From Phocoena phocoena (Eukaryota > Chordata > Mammalia > Artiodactyla > Phocoenidae), in the NCBI RefSeq assembly GCF_963924675.1, contig NC_089220.1, forward strand, positions 111,740,697-111,804,696: DNA of 64,000 nt. The letters run 5' to 3'. The notes beneath the pieces are model-generated. The model did no database searches, was not told where the DNA came from, and was given only the letters and a program-made list of their open reading frames with translations. Made by a program: the position numbers and the translations under genes. Shown one piece after another: positions 11,851-23,188 of the stretch. Position 1 is the stretch's first letter. Every line of letters begins with the position of its first letter.

Positions 11851-12454
11851 TCAGCTATCTTGGCTTTGTCCTTGTCCTCTGTTTTAATGAATCTCTTGTG
11901 GGCTATTATACCTTGGTCTCTTCATCCTTAAAATGTGAATAATATAATATACTATAAACCCCCTGCTCATTTCTTTGAGTTGTTTGCCTAGGAATATAAT
12001 CTTATTTGAAGCATTGTGAGCCACTTGTATCAAAGATTATTTTAACTTTGTTTTTTTTTTAATGGACTAGCAGAATTACTTTTTCATTTTGTCCTTTATT
12101 TTCAGTAGTTGCTAGGGAATACTACTTGCTTGCATTACTGGAAGAGTCCTGACCACCAAAAGTATAGGCAGTTCTCCTCTGAGTTGGAGCTATCACAGAA
12201 TACTTAAACATTTGACTGTGTAATTTAAATCTTGGTCTATCAAGCAGTAAACAGATGGAACTTTACTAACAGCAGTTCTTAAATTATAAATCCATTTTAA
12301 AGAGTTGGCCAATATACAGCATCACAATCCGTATTCTGTTATGTCAGTTATGTTCATTTTTATTTGGATTATGATTTCAGAATACCCAAATATGGGAAAG
12401 GAAACAAAATTGTCTCTCTCAAATGTCTGTTATTTTTTAAAATTGCATGTTTAA

Positions 12455-12850
12455 CAGTGTTCATTCAGTAAATATTTATTGAATGCCTACTTGAACCAGG
12501 CACATTTCTAGGCATTGGGGATGCAGCAATGACCAGGAGAAGCAAAATCTCAACCCTTGTGGAACTTACATTCTAGTGGATTGGAGAGGGCTTATAATCT
12601 GAATATGTATAATACCAAGTAGTGATAAATGCTATGAAGAAAAATAAAGCCAAGTAAGGACCTAGAGAATGATGGGGTGAGAACTGCTATTTAGGATAGG
12701 GTGGTCAGAGAGGGCCTCTCTAATAAACTGACGCTTAAGCAGTGACCTGAAGAAGTAAGGGAGCAAGCCAAGTGGGTATCTGGGGAAACAGGTTGCCAAG
12801 CAGAGGGAATGGCAAATGCAAACACCCTGATTTCAGAGCATGCTTGACTG
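12455..12850 (-). mobile_element. Ancient mid-repetitive element, L2-like, probably antisense
   Basis: It begins with TTCATTCAGTAAATATTTATTG and AGGCATTGGGGATGCAGCAATGACC, the reverse complement of an L2-like 3' end. GGTGGTCAGAGAGGGCCTCTC and CCAAGCAGAGGGAATGGCAA follow, which recur in many mammalian repeats. I cannot fix the family name or the true sense strand from memory. Bases 17360-17950 look like another part of the same consensus. Confidence 0.5.
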
Positions 12851-12919
12851 TAAGTCTACTCATTCCACCTGGAAGCTTTCACTTAAAACGTTACTGTGTT
12901 TCATAACACATTCTACATA

Positions 12920-12944
12920 ACTTTTTTTTTTTTTTTTTTTTTTT
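12920..12944. repeat. Poly-T tract
   Basis: A run of about 24 T follows CATAACTT. Another T run lies at 13646-13663. Neither is attached to a recognisable SINE or L1 body, so these may be the tails of decayed elements. Confidence 0.8.
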
Positions 12945-12989
12945 ACAGTTTGTGTATCATTGCGTTATTGTTTCTTATGCCCATGTTTC

Positions 12990-13080
12990 CTACCGATCTG
13001 GCCTTTAGGGACAGGGATTGTGCCTTACCTGCCACATGTTAGCTGCCGAATAGATACTGATTGAACCAGTCAGTTTGATT
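12990..13080 (+). mobile_element. L2 3' end fragment
   Basis: GGGACAGGGATTGTGCCTTAC followed by AGCTGCCGAATAGATACTGA resembles the L2 3' end (GGGCAGGGACCTTGTCT through AATAAATGTTTGTTGAA). It is short and diverged. Confidence 0.45.
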
Positions 13081-14194
13081 TTCTATTGAGCAACTACTAT
13101 TCCTTCTATTTACTTGCTACCAAAGGATTATAAGAATATAAATTGTTAGATATATAAATAAAAAAGAGAAAATAATGGGCAAGCAGGCATTGGTCTACAT
13201 TATTCAGAGGAAGGAAAAAGCCAATAATTTCTTTCACTGAAATCTATTACAAATTTATTTGAAGGTTGTTCTTAACTGAAATATGACCTTCATATTTTAA
13301 AAACTCATGGTGATATCCACAGTTTTAATGTTTACTGAATTACTCAGGAAAATGAATTTGAAAAGTAAGGTATCAGGAAAATTTCTTTGAATTGCACCTA
13401 GTTTTAGAAGAGAACAGTTTGCTCTCCCAAAGGAAAACTAAGTTATATTTTGCTTTACTTAATTTTTAACTGTTTGTGCAAAGAACTTATTCCACAGTTT
13501 CTTTATGATGTTTACTGAATGTTATTTCCTGTTGTAGATCTCTAAAGTTACTAAAACTAAATTTTATTGGATTATGTTTCTAATGAAATAAATCTTTAGG
13601 ATCAGCAACAAATGAGCTTTCAAGGTTTTTGAATTTATTTATTTACTTTTTTTTTTTTTTTTTACTTTAACTTGAAAGGTTAATCTAGTTCATGGATGTA
13701 GCAAAAGCTTTAAAATGAGTAGTAAGCTTATCACCACTCAGCAGAAAACCCTGGTTTTAGCTTTTAAAGTTACTATCATTTATACTTAGCAAAATGTCAA
13801 TGCAATTTACTTTTCGAAATTTGAAAGTTTCTATAGTCAATTTTCTATAATATGAGAAACATAATAAAATTATTGTACTTACCTTTAGATAAGCCTGTTT
13901 GGTAGTTAGTACTGCATGTCAATACTCAGAGTTTTCTTTCTTTCTATCCTCCCCTCCAAAAAATGTCAGTGCCTATTTTGAAAACTAAGAATTTTAACTA
14001 AAAATTTATAATTCTTTCTTTAAATATTTTAACAAAAGTGACTTTGACCTTCTTAATTTTCTTTTTTTATGGTTTAAAAACACGTTAAACATATTCATGG
14101 AAAATTAGAAAATCATACTATATGTGCTGTTCTGTAACCTCCTTTTTTTCAGTTAACAACCTCCATATGTCCTTCCATCTTTCCTTCTTACCAA

Positions 14195-15110
14195 GCCCAT
14201 AGTCAGATTTCCCAGCTTAGGACCAAGTCTCACATCTGGTTGTTATATTTCTTAAGTCTCTTTTCAAAAAGTCTAACCCAGTCTCCTTTTTCGTTTCATA
14301 CCACTAATTTATTGAGGAGATGGGGCCAACTCTCCTGCAGGATGTCTCACCCTCTTGATGTACTGGTTGCACCTGCACTTAACTTGTTCCTCTTTCCCTT
14401 GTATTTCCTGTTAACTAGAAATTGAATCGTAGGGTCAGAGAGATCCAAGTTAAACATTTTTGGCTGGGATATACAATAGGTTATGTACTTTTTATTTTAA
14501 CTCATCAAGAGACACAACATCTGCATGAGTCATCATTAATGAGACTGAATTTGACCACTGAATTAGGGTGCTGACTGATCCCTTCATTGTAGAGTTTCAC
14601 CTTTTTCTCCTTGTGACTAGGAAACACTGTATTTGGTGTTACTTTGCACAGTATGAATCACTAAATCCCTGTCAAACATATGCCTGAATATAACACTTGG
14701 CTAAATTAGTCATTTCATGAGGAATTGCATAATACTAATTTTCTGATTTTAATTTTTTTCTTCTACATTATTAGCCACCCTTTTTCTGTAAAATAGAATT
14801 CTTTGTCATCTGGGGCTATTGGTGTGTTCTCCTGCAAAGATAGATAAATAACTTCTTTCATTTAGTTACCAGTTTTCGTCAGAAGATGATTTAAGTATTT
14901 TTTCTGGCTATCTCCTTTTTTGAATATCATTATAGATTCATGGATCTTTATTGATTTAGTGTGTTTCAGTCAACATCAGTCATAATTCTCACAGCTTTGA
15001 CTTAATCGGGAAAGGGACCTTTCAGATTGATGTCTCTAAGAAGCCCTGATTGCTTTTATAATTTTTTTATCCTGATTGCTTTTAGTAAGGAATGGTATCA
15101 GATACAAAAT
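14195..15110 (-). mobile_element. Ancient LINE-like fragment, family uncertain
   Basis: Phrases such as TTTATTGAGGAGATGGGGCC, ACTTGTTCCTCTTTCCCTTG and TATTTCCTGTTAACTAGAAA recur in mammalian genomes as part of an old repeat that I associate with antisense L1M/HAL1-type elements. I cannot name the subfamily. The alternative is unique intronic sequence. Confidence 0.35.
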
Positions 15111-15383
15111 CTGGACATAAAGGTTATTGAAAGTTTTAAATTTTGACTTTTCTTTATTTTCCCATCACATGCCTCATCATAATGGTAGCCTACTAGTTCC
15201 ATAAGCAGGTTTACTCTCTTTTGGGTCATGGAGGAAGGGCACATCTCAAAGGTGGGACAAAAGTTTTATATTTCTGTTTTAACTGGTCTAAATGTTAGTA
15301 TAGCTGACGGATGATTCAAATGTTGGCACGTAAATGTTTTTAATGGAGGGCTTTTTTTGTTTGTTTGTTTAAACATCACTTAG

Positions 15384-15703
15384 GGGCTTCCTTGGTGGTG
15401 CAGTGGTTAAGAATCCGCCTGCCAATGCAGGTGACGCGGGTTCGAGCCCTGGTCCGGGAAGATCCCACATGCCACGGAGCAACTAAGCCCGTGTGCCACA
15501 ACTACTGAGCCCAAGCACCACAACTACTGAAGCCTGCGTGCCTAGAGCCCATGCTCTGCAACAAGAGAAGCCACCCAATGAGAAGCCTGCGCACCACAAT
15601 GAAGAGTAGCCTCTGCTCACCACAACTAGAGAAAAGCCTGCACGCAGCAGCAAAGACCCAACGCAGTCAAAAATAAAAATAAATAAATAAAATTAAAACA
15701 AAG
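15384..15703 (+). mobile_element. CHR-type SINE, long form, with perfect target duplication
   Basis: It starts with GGCTTCCTTGGTGGTGCAGT (box A region), has GGTTCGAGCCC (box B), and ends with a (AAAT)n tail after GACCCAACGCAGTC. The flanks AACATCACTTAG at 15372-15383 and 15704-15715 match perfectly. Confidence 0.95.
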
Positions 15704-16589
15704 AACATCACTTAGTATTAGCCGTTCGCCCATGCTACTATATAAGGAAATCCTCAATTTATAAATATGTGACTTCTGAAGGTTTGCTTGTACCACACTT
15801 CTTTTTTTAGCGTTCAGCACATTTTCTCCTAGTAATAATGCAGATGATGAAATATATTATTGGATTCCAGCTCTTACAATCTGTGTATGATTTCCAAGTT
15901 GTACCAGACCCATATCTTTGCCTCCCTTCCCTCCTGATGCCCCACTGAAATAAAATATATAGAAATAAGAAATGAAGAAGCCAATAACAGTAAATAGGAA
16001 GATTACCATAGGGTGATAATTAAACAGATTTCTGGATCTCTGTTCCAGTACTAGAAGGCACAGCTGTACCCTCTCCTTCCTTCCCCTTATCTCTCTCACC
16101 CCTGCACTTGAACTATAGATAGCTGGCGTGAACTCCAGCCAAAACACCAGCAGATTTTCTTTAGAGAAATTGGGAAAAGCTAAGGCTTCTAGAGTACGAG
16201 TTATGTCCCCAGGACAAAAGAAAAAGTCATCTTCATTCTGGTATTTAGAGGGCCTGCTGGCTACCCACCCACACACCCTAAAGGAACACTGTCACTCCGC
16301 CTGTACCCAACCCACACAGAGCCCCTCTCAGGAGAACAATCTAGCCCAAAAGCAGACCATCTTCACAATAACAGAGGAAATCTGTGTTAGCTAATGAGTC
16401 ATTCAAGCCTAAAGATGAGTGAGTAAACAGAGATCACAGGCGTATGAGGAAAGCTAACACCATGAAAGAGACTAAAATAACCAGAAAAATGACCACCAAA
16501 GAAAACAGAGATAATCAGAACTTTACAAAAACAGAACCGTAACAGACTCAGAGCTGCAAGAAGATACTACATCCATTAAACAAGAATAA

Positions 16590-16990
16590 GAGAACACAAG
16601 GTTTCGGGTTGAAAGGGCACACCAAGTGCTGAAATAGTGAATCAAATATCATACTGTTAACACATTCTCACAAAACTGCAGAATTCCTAGGGTAAACACA
16701 AGACTCAGAGGGAAGTCATGTACAAAATGGCAAGTATCAGACTGAAGTCAAACCTCTCATCAGTAGCCCGTAATGCTTTAAGAAAGTAAAACATTGCCTA
16801 CAGCATTTAGAAAGAAAATAATATGCAGCCCAAGGATTCTATATCCTGCCAAACTATTAATCAAAGGTGAGAGCAGAATAAAGTTGCTTTCAGACATGCA
16901 AGGACTTTGGGTTTACCTCCTCTTGGAATTAAAAGAAATGAGCTTTTAATTGAAAAAACACCATCAACTTTCTTAAAAAATAGAAAATCA
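16590..16990 (+). mobile_element. Old L1/HAL1 internal fragment
   Basis: The order CAGACTGAAGTCAAACCTCTC, CCAAGGATTCTATATCCTGC, CAAACTATTAATCAAAGGTG and TTTCAGACATGCAAGGACTT follows the L1/HAL1 stretch that commonly reads 'ttctatacccagccaaactatcaatcaa'. No frame remains open. Confidence 0.6.
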
Positions 16991-17359
16991 TTGTGTAATT
17001 TTTCATTAAACGTTTTCATTTTGCAGTTTGATTTTTTGTAATCTCATTGCTGCCAGAAGGGTTTATTGAGAGGAAAAGGGGGAAGAAGGATTACAACCAT
17101 AAAATAAGTAGTTTTGGATTTACACCATAAAATAAATTACAGAGCTACTGTAGCAAACAGCAGTAAGCCTACTCTCTTTACTCTCAGTGGGCAGAGATAT
17201 TCCATATGTTGCACATGTAACTAACCCATGATTTTCCATGTTTCCCAGTGACCCCAGCAACAGGCATTCCAGGACTACCTACAGTACAATCACAACTGGT
17301 TGGTACACCACATGGCCAGTAGGGGCAACAGCATCAAATTCTTCTTCCATCATGACTGG

Positions 17360-17950
17360 AAAGACAGGATCTGGCTTATATTTAAAAGCATCATTCTGAC
17401 TGCTATGTTGAGAGCAGACTTTGGGGTAGAATAGTAGAGCAAGGGTAAAAGCAGGGAGAGCAGGTTAGACATCACTGTAGTATTCCAAGCGAAATATGGC
17501 AGTGGCTCTGATGTGTTGGTAACTTGTGTAGTTGGTGAAAAGTGATTAGATTCTGGGTATAATTTGAAGGTAGGGACAGCAGGATTTCCTGACTGGTTGG
17601 ATATGGGGTGAACAAGAAAGGAGTCAGTATTTCTGGTCTGAGCAGTAAAGGAGGAGCAGATTGAAGGGAAAGATTAGGGATTAAATTTTGAATGTTATGT
17701 TTTAGAAGTCCATTTCACCTTCAAATAAAGATGTCAGTTATTGATACTTGGATTGGCACATAGGTATAGGTGCCTGCAGTTCTGAAGAAAGGTCTGGCCT
17801 GGAGATAGAATTTTGGGAAAAGTCAACATATAAATTGTATTTAAAGCCATGAGATTGGGTGAGATCACCTGGGAGTGAATAGAGATAAAGAAGAGGTCTG
17901 AGGACTGGGGCCCTAAGGCATTTCAACATTCAGGTTCAGAGAGATGAGAA
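17360..17950 (-). mobile_element. Ancient mid-repetitive element, probably the same family as 12455-12850
   Basis: ATCATTCTGACTGCTATGTT, GGGTAAAAGCAGGGAGAGCAG, GATTAGATTCTGGGTATAAT and TTGGATATGGGGTGAACAAG follow a consensus seen often in mammals. In that consensus this part lies downstream of the part seen at 12455-12850. The family name and true strand are uncertain. Confidence 0.45.
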
Positions 17951-18262
17951 GGAATGATCAGAGATGACTAGGAGGAGCATCCAGCTGGGGTACAAGGAGA
18001 ACCAAGAACGCATGGTGCCCCGGGGAGTCCTGGGAAGAAAGTGTTTCAGGAAGGAAAGAGTCGTTTACTATTTCATGCTGCTGAGAAGCAACATAGGGTG
18101 AGCACTAAAAATTCATTGTTGGATTTGGCAACATGGATGTCAGTGTTTACCTTGACATGACCTGTTATATTTTTTTCAAACAGCTACTCAGTCGTTAGGA
18201 CAAAAATATGTATTAAGTTGTTTGAGCCCAACTACTTCACAAATGGAAGTAATAGGGTATTT

Positions 18263-18470
18263 TTTGTTTGTTTGTTTGTTTGTTTGCGGTACCTGGGCCT
18301 GTCACTGTTGCGGCCTCACCCGTTGCAGAGCACAGGCTCCGGACGCGCAGGCTCAGCGGCCATGGCCCACGGGCCCAGCCACTCCGCGGCATGTGGTATC
18401 TTACTGGACCGGGGCAGAGTCCCCCGCATCGGCAGGCGGACTCTCAACCACTGTGCCACTAGGGAAGCCC
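18263..18470 (-). mobile_element. CHR-type SINE, short form, antisense
   Basis: It belongs to the short subfamily that carries GCGGTACCTGGGCC at the tail side and a GGCTCAGCGGCCATGGCCCA module. A (GTTT)n tail lies at 18263-18286 and the element ends CACTAGGGAAGCCC. It lies about 320 bp upstream of the first GLCE coding exon. Spurious open frames on both strands here are SINE sequence. Confidence 0.93.
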
Positions 18471-18786
18471 AACAGGTTTTTTTTTTTTGACCTAGGGGCT
18501 TCATGAAAGAATGATTAAGAATCCAAGGGAGCCACAAACAGAGAAAGGTTGGGAATCTTTGCTTTAGAGGATCATGCTAACTGAGCATTTTAAGAGGGGG
18601 GAAGCAACTCTTGCCTTTTCTTTGTCTCTGCTGAAAAGTTTGAGTTAGTAATTTTAAATCTGATCAGATTACATGCAGTTAATAAAATTGCCCTAATTTG
18701 GTGGTTCAGTATCTTAAAAGTAAATCTTATCCTATGAAATGTCAGTAAGTACATCTTTGTGTGAATTTTTCTTCTTGCCTCCATAG

Positions 18787-18799
18787 GTATGGTCTGAAT
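18787..18799 (+). other. GLCE: GLCE 5' UTR segment next to the start codon, with splice acceptor
   Basis: The acceptor is a pyrimidine-rich run ending TTGCCTCCATAG at 18786. Thirteen bases of 5' UTR follow before the ATG at 18800. An in-frame upstream ATG (18761) lies in the intron, so the reading frame must start at 18800, where the protein opens [12 protein letters not shown] as in other mammals. Confidence 0.85.
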
Positions 18800-19382
18800 A
18801 TGCGTTGCTTGGCAGCTCGGGTCAACTATAAGACTTTGATTGTCATCTGCGCACTCTTCACTTTGGTCACAGTACTTTTGTGGAATAAGTGTTCCAGCGA
18901 CAAAGCGATCCAGTTTCCACGGCACTCGAGTAGTGGCTTCAGAGTGGATGCGTTAGAAAAAAGAGCAGCAGCATCTGAGAGCAACAACTATGTGAACCAC
19001 ATGGCCAAGCACTCTGAGGAGGCATTCCCTCAGGAACAGCAGAAAGCGCCCCCTGTTGTTGGAGGCTTCAATAGCAATGGGGGAAGCAAGGTGTTAGGGC
19101 TCAAATATGAAGAAATTGACTGTCTCATAAATGATGAACACACAATTAAAGGGAGACGAGAGGGGAATGAAGTCTTTCTTCCATTTACCTGGGTAGAGAA
19201 ATATTTTGACGTTTACGGAAAGGTGGTTCAGTACGATGGCTATGATCGGTTTGAATTCTCTCATAGCTATTCCAAAGTCTATGCACAGAGAGCCCCTTAT
19301 CACCCTGATGGTGTATTTATGTCCTTTGAAGGCTACAATGTGGAAGTCCGAGACAGAGTCAAGTGCATAAGTGGGGTTGAAG
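18800..19382 (+). CDS. GLCE: GLCE coding exon 1 (N-terminus, D-glucuronyl C5-epimerase)
   Basis: The product converts D-glucuronic acid to L-iduronic acid in N-sulfated heparan sulfate and heparin precursors in the Golgi lumen. This exon encodes residues 1-194 and the first base of codon 195. Residues 12-28 ([17 protein letters not shown]) form the single signal-anchor membrane segment of a type II Golgi protein. The basic residues R2, R7 and K11 lie before it. A low-complexity stem (about 30-95) follows, and then the first part of the catalytic ectodomain ([39 protein letters not shown]). I chose the start because it gives the conserved [10 protein letters not shown] opening and a total of 617 residues. 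The exon ends in phase 1 at GAAG|GTTGGT. Identification rests on near-complete identity to the mammalian protein as I remember it. Confidence 0.97.
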
Positions 19383-19688
19383 GTTGGTATCCATCTACTC
19401 CACTGCATTTTTCTGTCCTGATTGTGTTGAGGAATAAGAGACTGTGTTAATTATATAGCAAGTACTTACATAGCTTACTATCAAGAGACCTTTCATCACT
19501 CTGACTTAGCAGGGAGGAACAGGTTAAACCTGAACTTTCTAGATGGTGTGATTTAAGGGCTACAATAAGATCATACCTGATTAAATAGGATTGTGCCATT
19601 AACCTACCCCAGAAACTAAAATTATCATCGGTAAAGTCAAGGCACAGCATCTCCAGAAATTTTGCATTAAAATATACAGTTATTATCC

Positions 19689-19714
19689 TAATAACCTATC
19701 GTAATAGGTTATTA
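19689..19714. repeat. Short perfect inverted repeat (hairpin)
   Basis: The 11-base arms TAATAACCTAT and ATAGGTTATTA are exact reverse complements around the 4-base loop CGTA. It is AT-rich and lies about 300 bp inside the first coding intron of GLCE. Confidence 0.8.
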
Positions 19715-20108
19715 TCATATCCTATGAGAGGAGATGGGAAAGGGAGACAGACCATCCAGTGGACCCATCAAGGTACCAAGTCTTACTACCAGATTAGCCA
19801 GGTATCATCCCTAGATGGAGGTTTACAGTTCTCAGAACAAGATAATACATAATATTTTCTTTGAACTTCATGAACTCCTATAGTCTATTACATAATGTCT
19901 TTCATTGGCTTTAAAACCTGGGGGTTCCTATGGGTATAATTAATACATTTTGGAATTTGTATTTCAAACCTAGGATTAATCAGAAAGCCATATTGAATTT
20001 GACTTTAAAGTATATCATTTAATCAGAGGAAAGAACTTAGTGTGTTTTAAGATTGCTTAGTTTGGGTTTTATTTCGTTTTTCTCATTTTGTTATAGAAAG
20101 TGATTTTA

Positions 20109-20316
20109 GGGCTTCCCTGGTGGCGCAGTGGTTGAGAGTCTGCCTGCCGACACAGGGGACACGGGTTCATACCCCGGTCCAGGAAGGTCCCACATGCCGC
20201 GGAGCAGCTGGGCCCGTGAGCCATGGCCACTGAGCCTGCGCATCCGGTGCCTGTGCTCCGCAAAGGGAGAGGCCACAACAGTGAGAGTCCCACAAAAAAT
20301 AAAAAAATAATAAAAA
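20109..20316 (+). mobile_element. CHR-type SINE, short form, with perfect target duplication
   Basis: It starts GGCTTCCCTGGTGGCGCAGT and carries the short-form module GAGCCATGGCCACTGAGCC. Its tail is A-rich, (AAATAAAA). The duplication ATAGAAAGTGATTTTA flanks it at 20093-20108 and 20317-20332 without a mismatch. Confidence 0.95.
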
Positions 20317-20479
20317 ATAGAAAGTGATTTTAATATCTTAATATTTTAATTTTTGTAATATCTTTACTGAATGTTTAGAAGAAGGAAGGGGGTAAATTCA
20401 CTTATATTCTTACCATTCAAGATAATTATTACCATTTTTATATATTCTCAGAAGGTCTTTATACCTAGGTATATGTTTT

Positions 20480-21870
20480 AACATAGTTATAATGATATTT
20501 ATTGTGCAGTGTTCAGGAGGGTAGTAGTTTTTTAGAGGCTTGAAAGATATCCATCGCCAAACCTTTTTTTTTTATCCAGTAATTTTTAAAAGTGTATAAG
20601 CTTAATAGGTGCTTAGATGCTAAAGAAAAAGTAAAAAGCAACCATAACCACTGTTAATGTTTTGATGTCTTTTCCAATCTTTTTGTTGTTTTTGTAGATA
20701 TACATTTTTAAACAAATTAGAATCATGCTGTATAGTCAATTTTGTATTCTTTTTTAGTTCAACATGTTATGATTATTTCCTCTTGTTGTTGAATATTTTA
20801 ATCACTAATATTCGTAATAAGGACATGCCATAATGTATGGAACCTTTCTCTTTAGTTGGACATTTAGGTCATTTCCACTTTTTTGCCATTATACATAATG
20901 GTATAGATATTCATAGTTAATCATTTGCTGTTTTAATTGTATTCTCAGAGTAGTTCCCTAGGAAATAAATTACCATGTCAAATAGTATCAGTTAATCTAT
21001 TTTACCAAACTACTTTCCAAGACGGTTGACACTATTCATGCTTCCAATAGCAGAGTATAAGGGTGCTCCTGTCACCCAATTCCTGCCATCATGAAAGTTC
21101 ATTTTTTAATCTGTTGTTTACAAAGGGATCTCATAATTTGCTTTCTGTAGCAATTAGTGAGGTCAGATATCTTTTTCATATGCTTTTAACCATTATAGAA
21201 TGGGCTTGATGTTCTTTCCCCCTTTTTCAATGTGATTAATGTTGTTTTTTAGAAAAATATATTTGTGAGGCCTTTTATATATATAGCAAGGGTGGTAGCA
21301 CCTTGTTGCATTTGTTAAAGATATTTTCTTTCACTTGGCTGTCTTTTCATTTTATTTATGATTTGTTAGTTTTAGAAATGTTTAGTTCTATTTACTAAAC
21401 TTAGGGTTCTTTTTTTTAATTCTTCCTTTTATGCTTAGAAAATCATTTGCCATGCCACAGTCAGCTGTTCATCTGTATTTTCTGTAATCGTTTTATGGGG
21501 GCGGTTTTTACATTTAACTTTTTATTCAAGCTAAACGGATTTATATTTTGACAAATGGTACAAGGTCAGGGCCTAATTTTAGATTTTTTTTCCCTTAACG
21601 TTTATTGAATAATCTCCTCTTTTCCCTGCTGATCAATGATTCAATCTTTATCATTATACTAAAATATTTTGAAACTAGAGTATGTTTCTAAATCTTTACT
21701 AGAGTATGTTTCTGGCCTACTATTCTGTTCCATTGATCAGTCTATCACTTCTTAGGCCAATTGCACATTATTGTAGTTATTACCCATCAAATGAGATAGT
21801 ATAAACCTTGCTTTTATTAAGTGAAAATAATTCTGTTTGAATTTTGAAAAAAAATCTACCCTTGGAGAAA
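20480..21870 (-). mobile_element. Long antisense old L1 (L1M/L1ME) fragment
   Basis: The order of phrases is AACCATAACCACTGTTAATG, TTGGACATTTAGGTCATTTC, GTTCCCTAGGAAATAAATTA, CACTTGGCTGTCTTTTCATT, TTATTGAATAATCTCCTCTT and CTATTCTGTTCCATTGATCA. This follows the reverse complement of an old L1 from its 3' part back into ORF2. It is highly decayed, with no open frame, and fills about a third of the intron. Confidence 0.75.
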
Positions 21871-22345
21871 GAATATTGAAGTTAAAAAGCTTATCTGTAG
21901 CCTAGGTTTTTTAGCCTGTATGGTCTCTAATTCCTTAAACTATTTTGAAACTACATCAAAACACATATAGTTTTGTAGGTTCCCAGTTTCTGCCATGCCC
22001 ATCTGTTGCTTGTTTATTTTAAGACTACAAATAGGAGTTTATCTCTCAACACATACACCATGATGCAATAATACAGTATTCTGTACAGTGTGGTATTATT
22101 GTATTTCCCATGTAGAAAATTACTAAAATAAACACTAATGCCAAACATTTAAAAATTTTGCTTAGAACTTTACAAGAGGTAATCCATTAATGAATTTATC
22201 AAGAATCTATGGTTAAATATACAACTTTAATTCATTCTTTAAAAAAAGCACTCTTTGTTCTCAAGAATTACATTTTGATGTGAAGGATATGAAAAAGAAT
22301 TGCAAACTGTGTTTATACTTTAAGTTGCCTAGTCATAGCTGGCTT

Positions 22346-22359
22346 TTTTTTTTATATTT

Positions 22360-22395
<36 letters not shown>

Positions 22396-22664
22396 TTTTT
22401 GGCTGTGTTGGGTCTTTGTTTCTGTGCAAGGGCTTTCTCCAGTTGCAGCGAGCAGGGGCCACTCTTCGTTGCGGTGCACAGGCCTCTCACTATCGCAGCC
22501 TCTCTTGTTGTGGAGCACAGGCTCCAGACGTGCAGGCTCAGTAGTTGTAGCTCACGGGCCCAGTTGCTCCACGGCATGTGGGATCCTCCCAGACCAGGGC
22601 TCGAACCCGTGTCCCCTGCATTGGCAGGCAGACTCTCAACCACTACGCCACCAGGGAAGCCCCC
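22346..22664 (-). mobile_element. CHR-type SINE, long form, antisense, with TTTA-repeat tail
   Basis: It is flanked by the 12-bp duplication CATAGCTGGCTT (22334-22345 and 22665-22676). The tail side is a (TTTA)n microsatellite at about 22352-22398. The body reads from GGCTGTGTTGGGTCTTTG to CACCAGGGAAGCCC. It lies about 520 bp upstream of GLCE coding exon 2. Confidence 0.95.
22352..22398. repeat. (TTTA)n microsatellite
   Basis: About eleven TTTA units sit at the tail of the antisense SINE. Their purity suggests length variation between individuals. Confidence 0.85.
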
Positions 22665-23188
22665 CATAGCTGGCTTCTTAAACAAATACTTTTAACCGTC
22701 AGATGATAAAGTTACTAGACCACATCTTGACACCGGAGGGAAAGATTAGTATGTAATTAACTTGACTGTTAAGTACAGATGTTAAGAAAATTTCAGGTTT
22801 AATATTCTAGAATAAAGCTGGTAACATTAACTATATGTATTTAAATTGTGTAAAACTTGAATGTATGAAACAGAATTATGAAATATGACATCTGTAGCTA
22901 TGAGCAAAAGTAGCACACATTAAAAATTAGTCCTTAAAAAGATGATCCACAACATTGCATTGCTATCTGTCTACAAATAATGAATGAGAGTGAATGAGCA
23001 TTTAGTTCTGTTTTTCATTTCTGGTTAATTTGGTACTTGTTTTTAGTAATTATGAAAACAGTGTAATAAGGAAGCTTAAAAGTTGCTGATAACCCTGTAA
23101 CTCCCCCAGAAGTAAAACAGTGAAGAGTGGTATTCAGAATAGGATTATGAATGTCTGGAGATATTTATTTTGTTTCTCTGTTTTATAG

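Larger units (their letters stand above)
1..18786 (+). other. GLCE: GLCE intron upstream of the first coding exon
   Basis: This is inferred to be the 3' part of the large intron in the 5' UTR of GLCE, because the first coding exon opens at 18787 directly after a consensus acceptor. No earlier exon or promoter-like CpG cluster is visible, so the transcription start lies left of the window. The stretch is AT-rich and its content is mostly interspersed repeats, listed separately. The segments 1-2488, 5050-7255, 10660-12455 and 13080-14190 hold only AT-rich unique or highly decayed sequence, with short simple repeats such as A/C-rich tracts near 730 and TG/TA runs near 390 and 1930. No exon can be supported in them. 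Confidence 0.8.
19383..23188 (+). other. GLCE: GLCE intron between coding exons 1 and 2
   Basis: The intron runs from GTTGGT at 19383 to TTTTATAG at 23188, 3806 bp. It holds an 11-bp perfect hairpin at 19689-19714, two CHR-type SINEs and a long antisense L1M remnant. If it is retained, the frame continues for 22 codons and stops at 19448-19450. The stretches 19740-20090 and 22680-23160 show no feature I can name. Confidence 0.9.

Noticed and set aside
15384..15703. A functional tRNA gene suggested by box A and box B motifs
   Set aside because: The cloverleaf is not maintained and the sequence continues into a SINE body and A-rich tail with target duplication. It is a tRNA-derived SINE.
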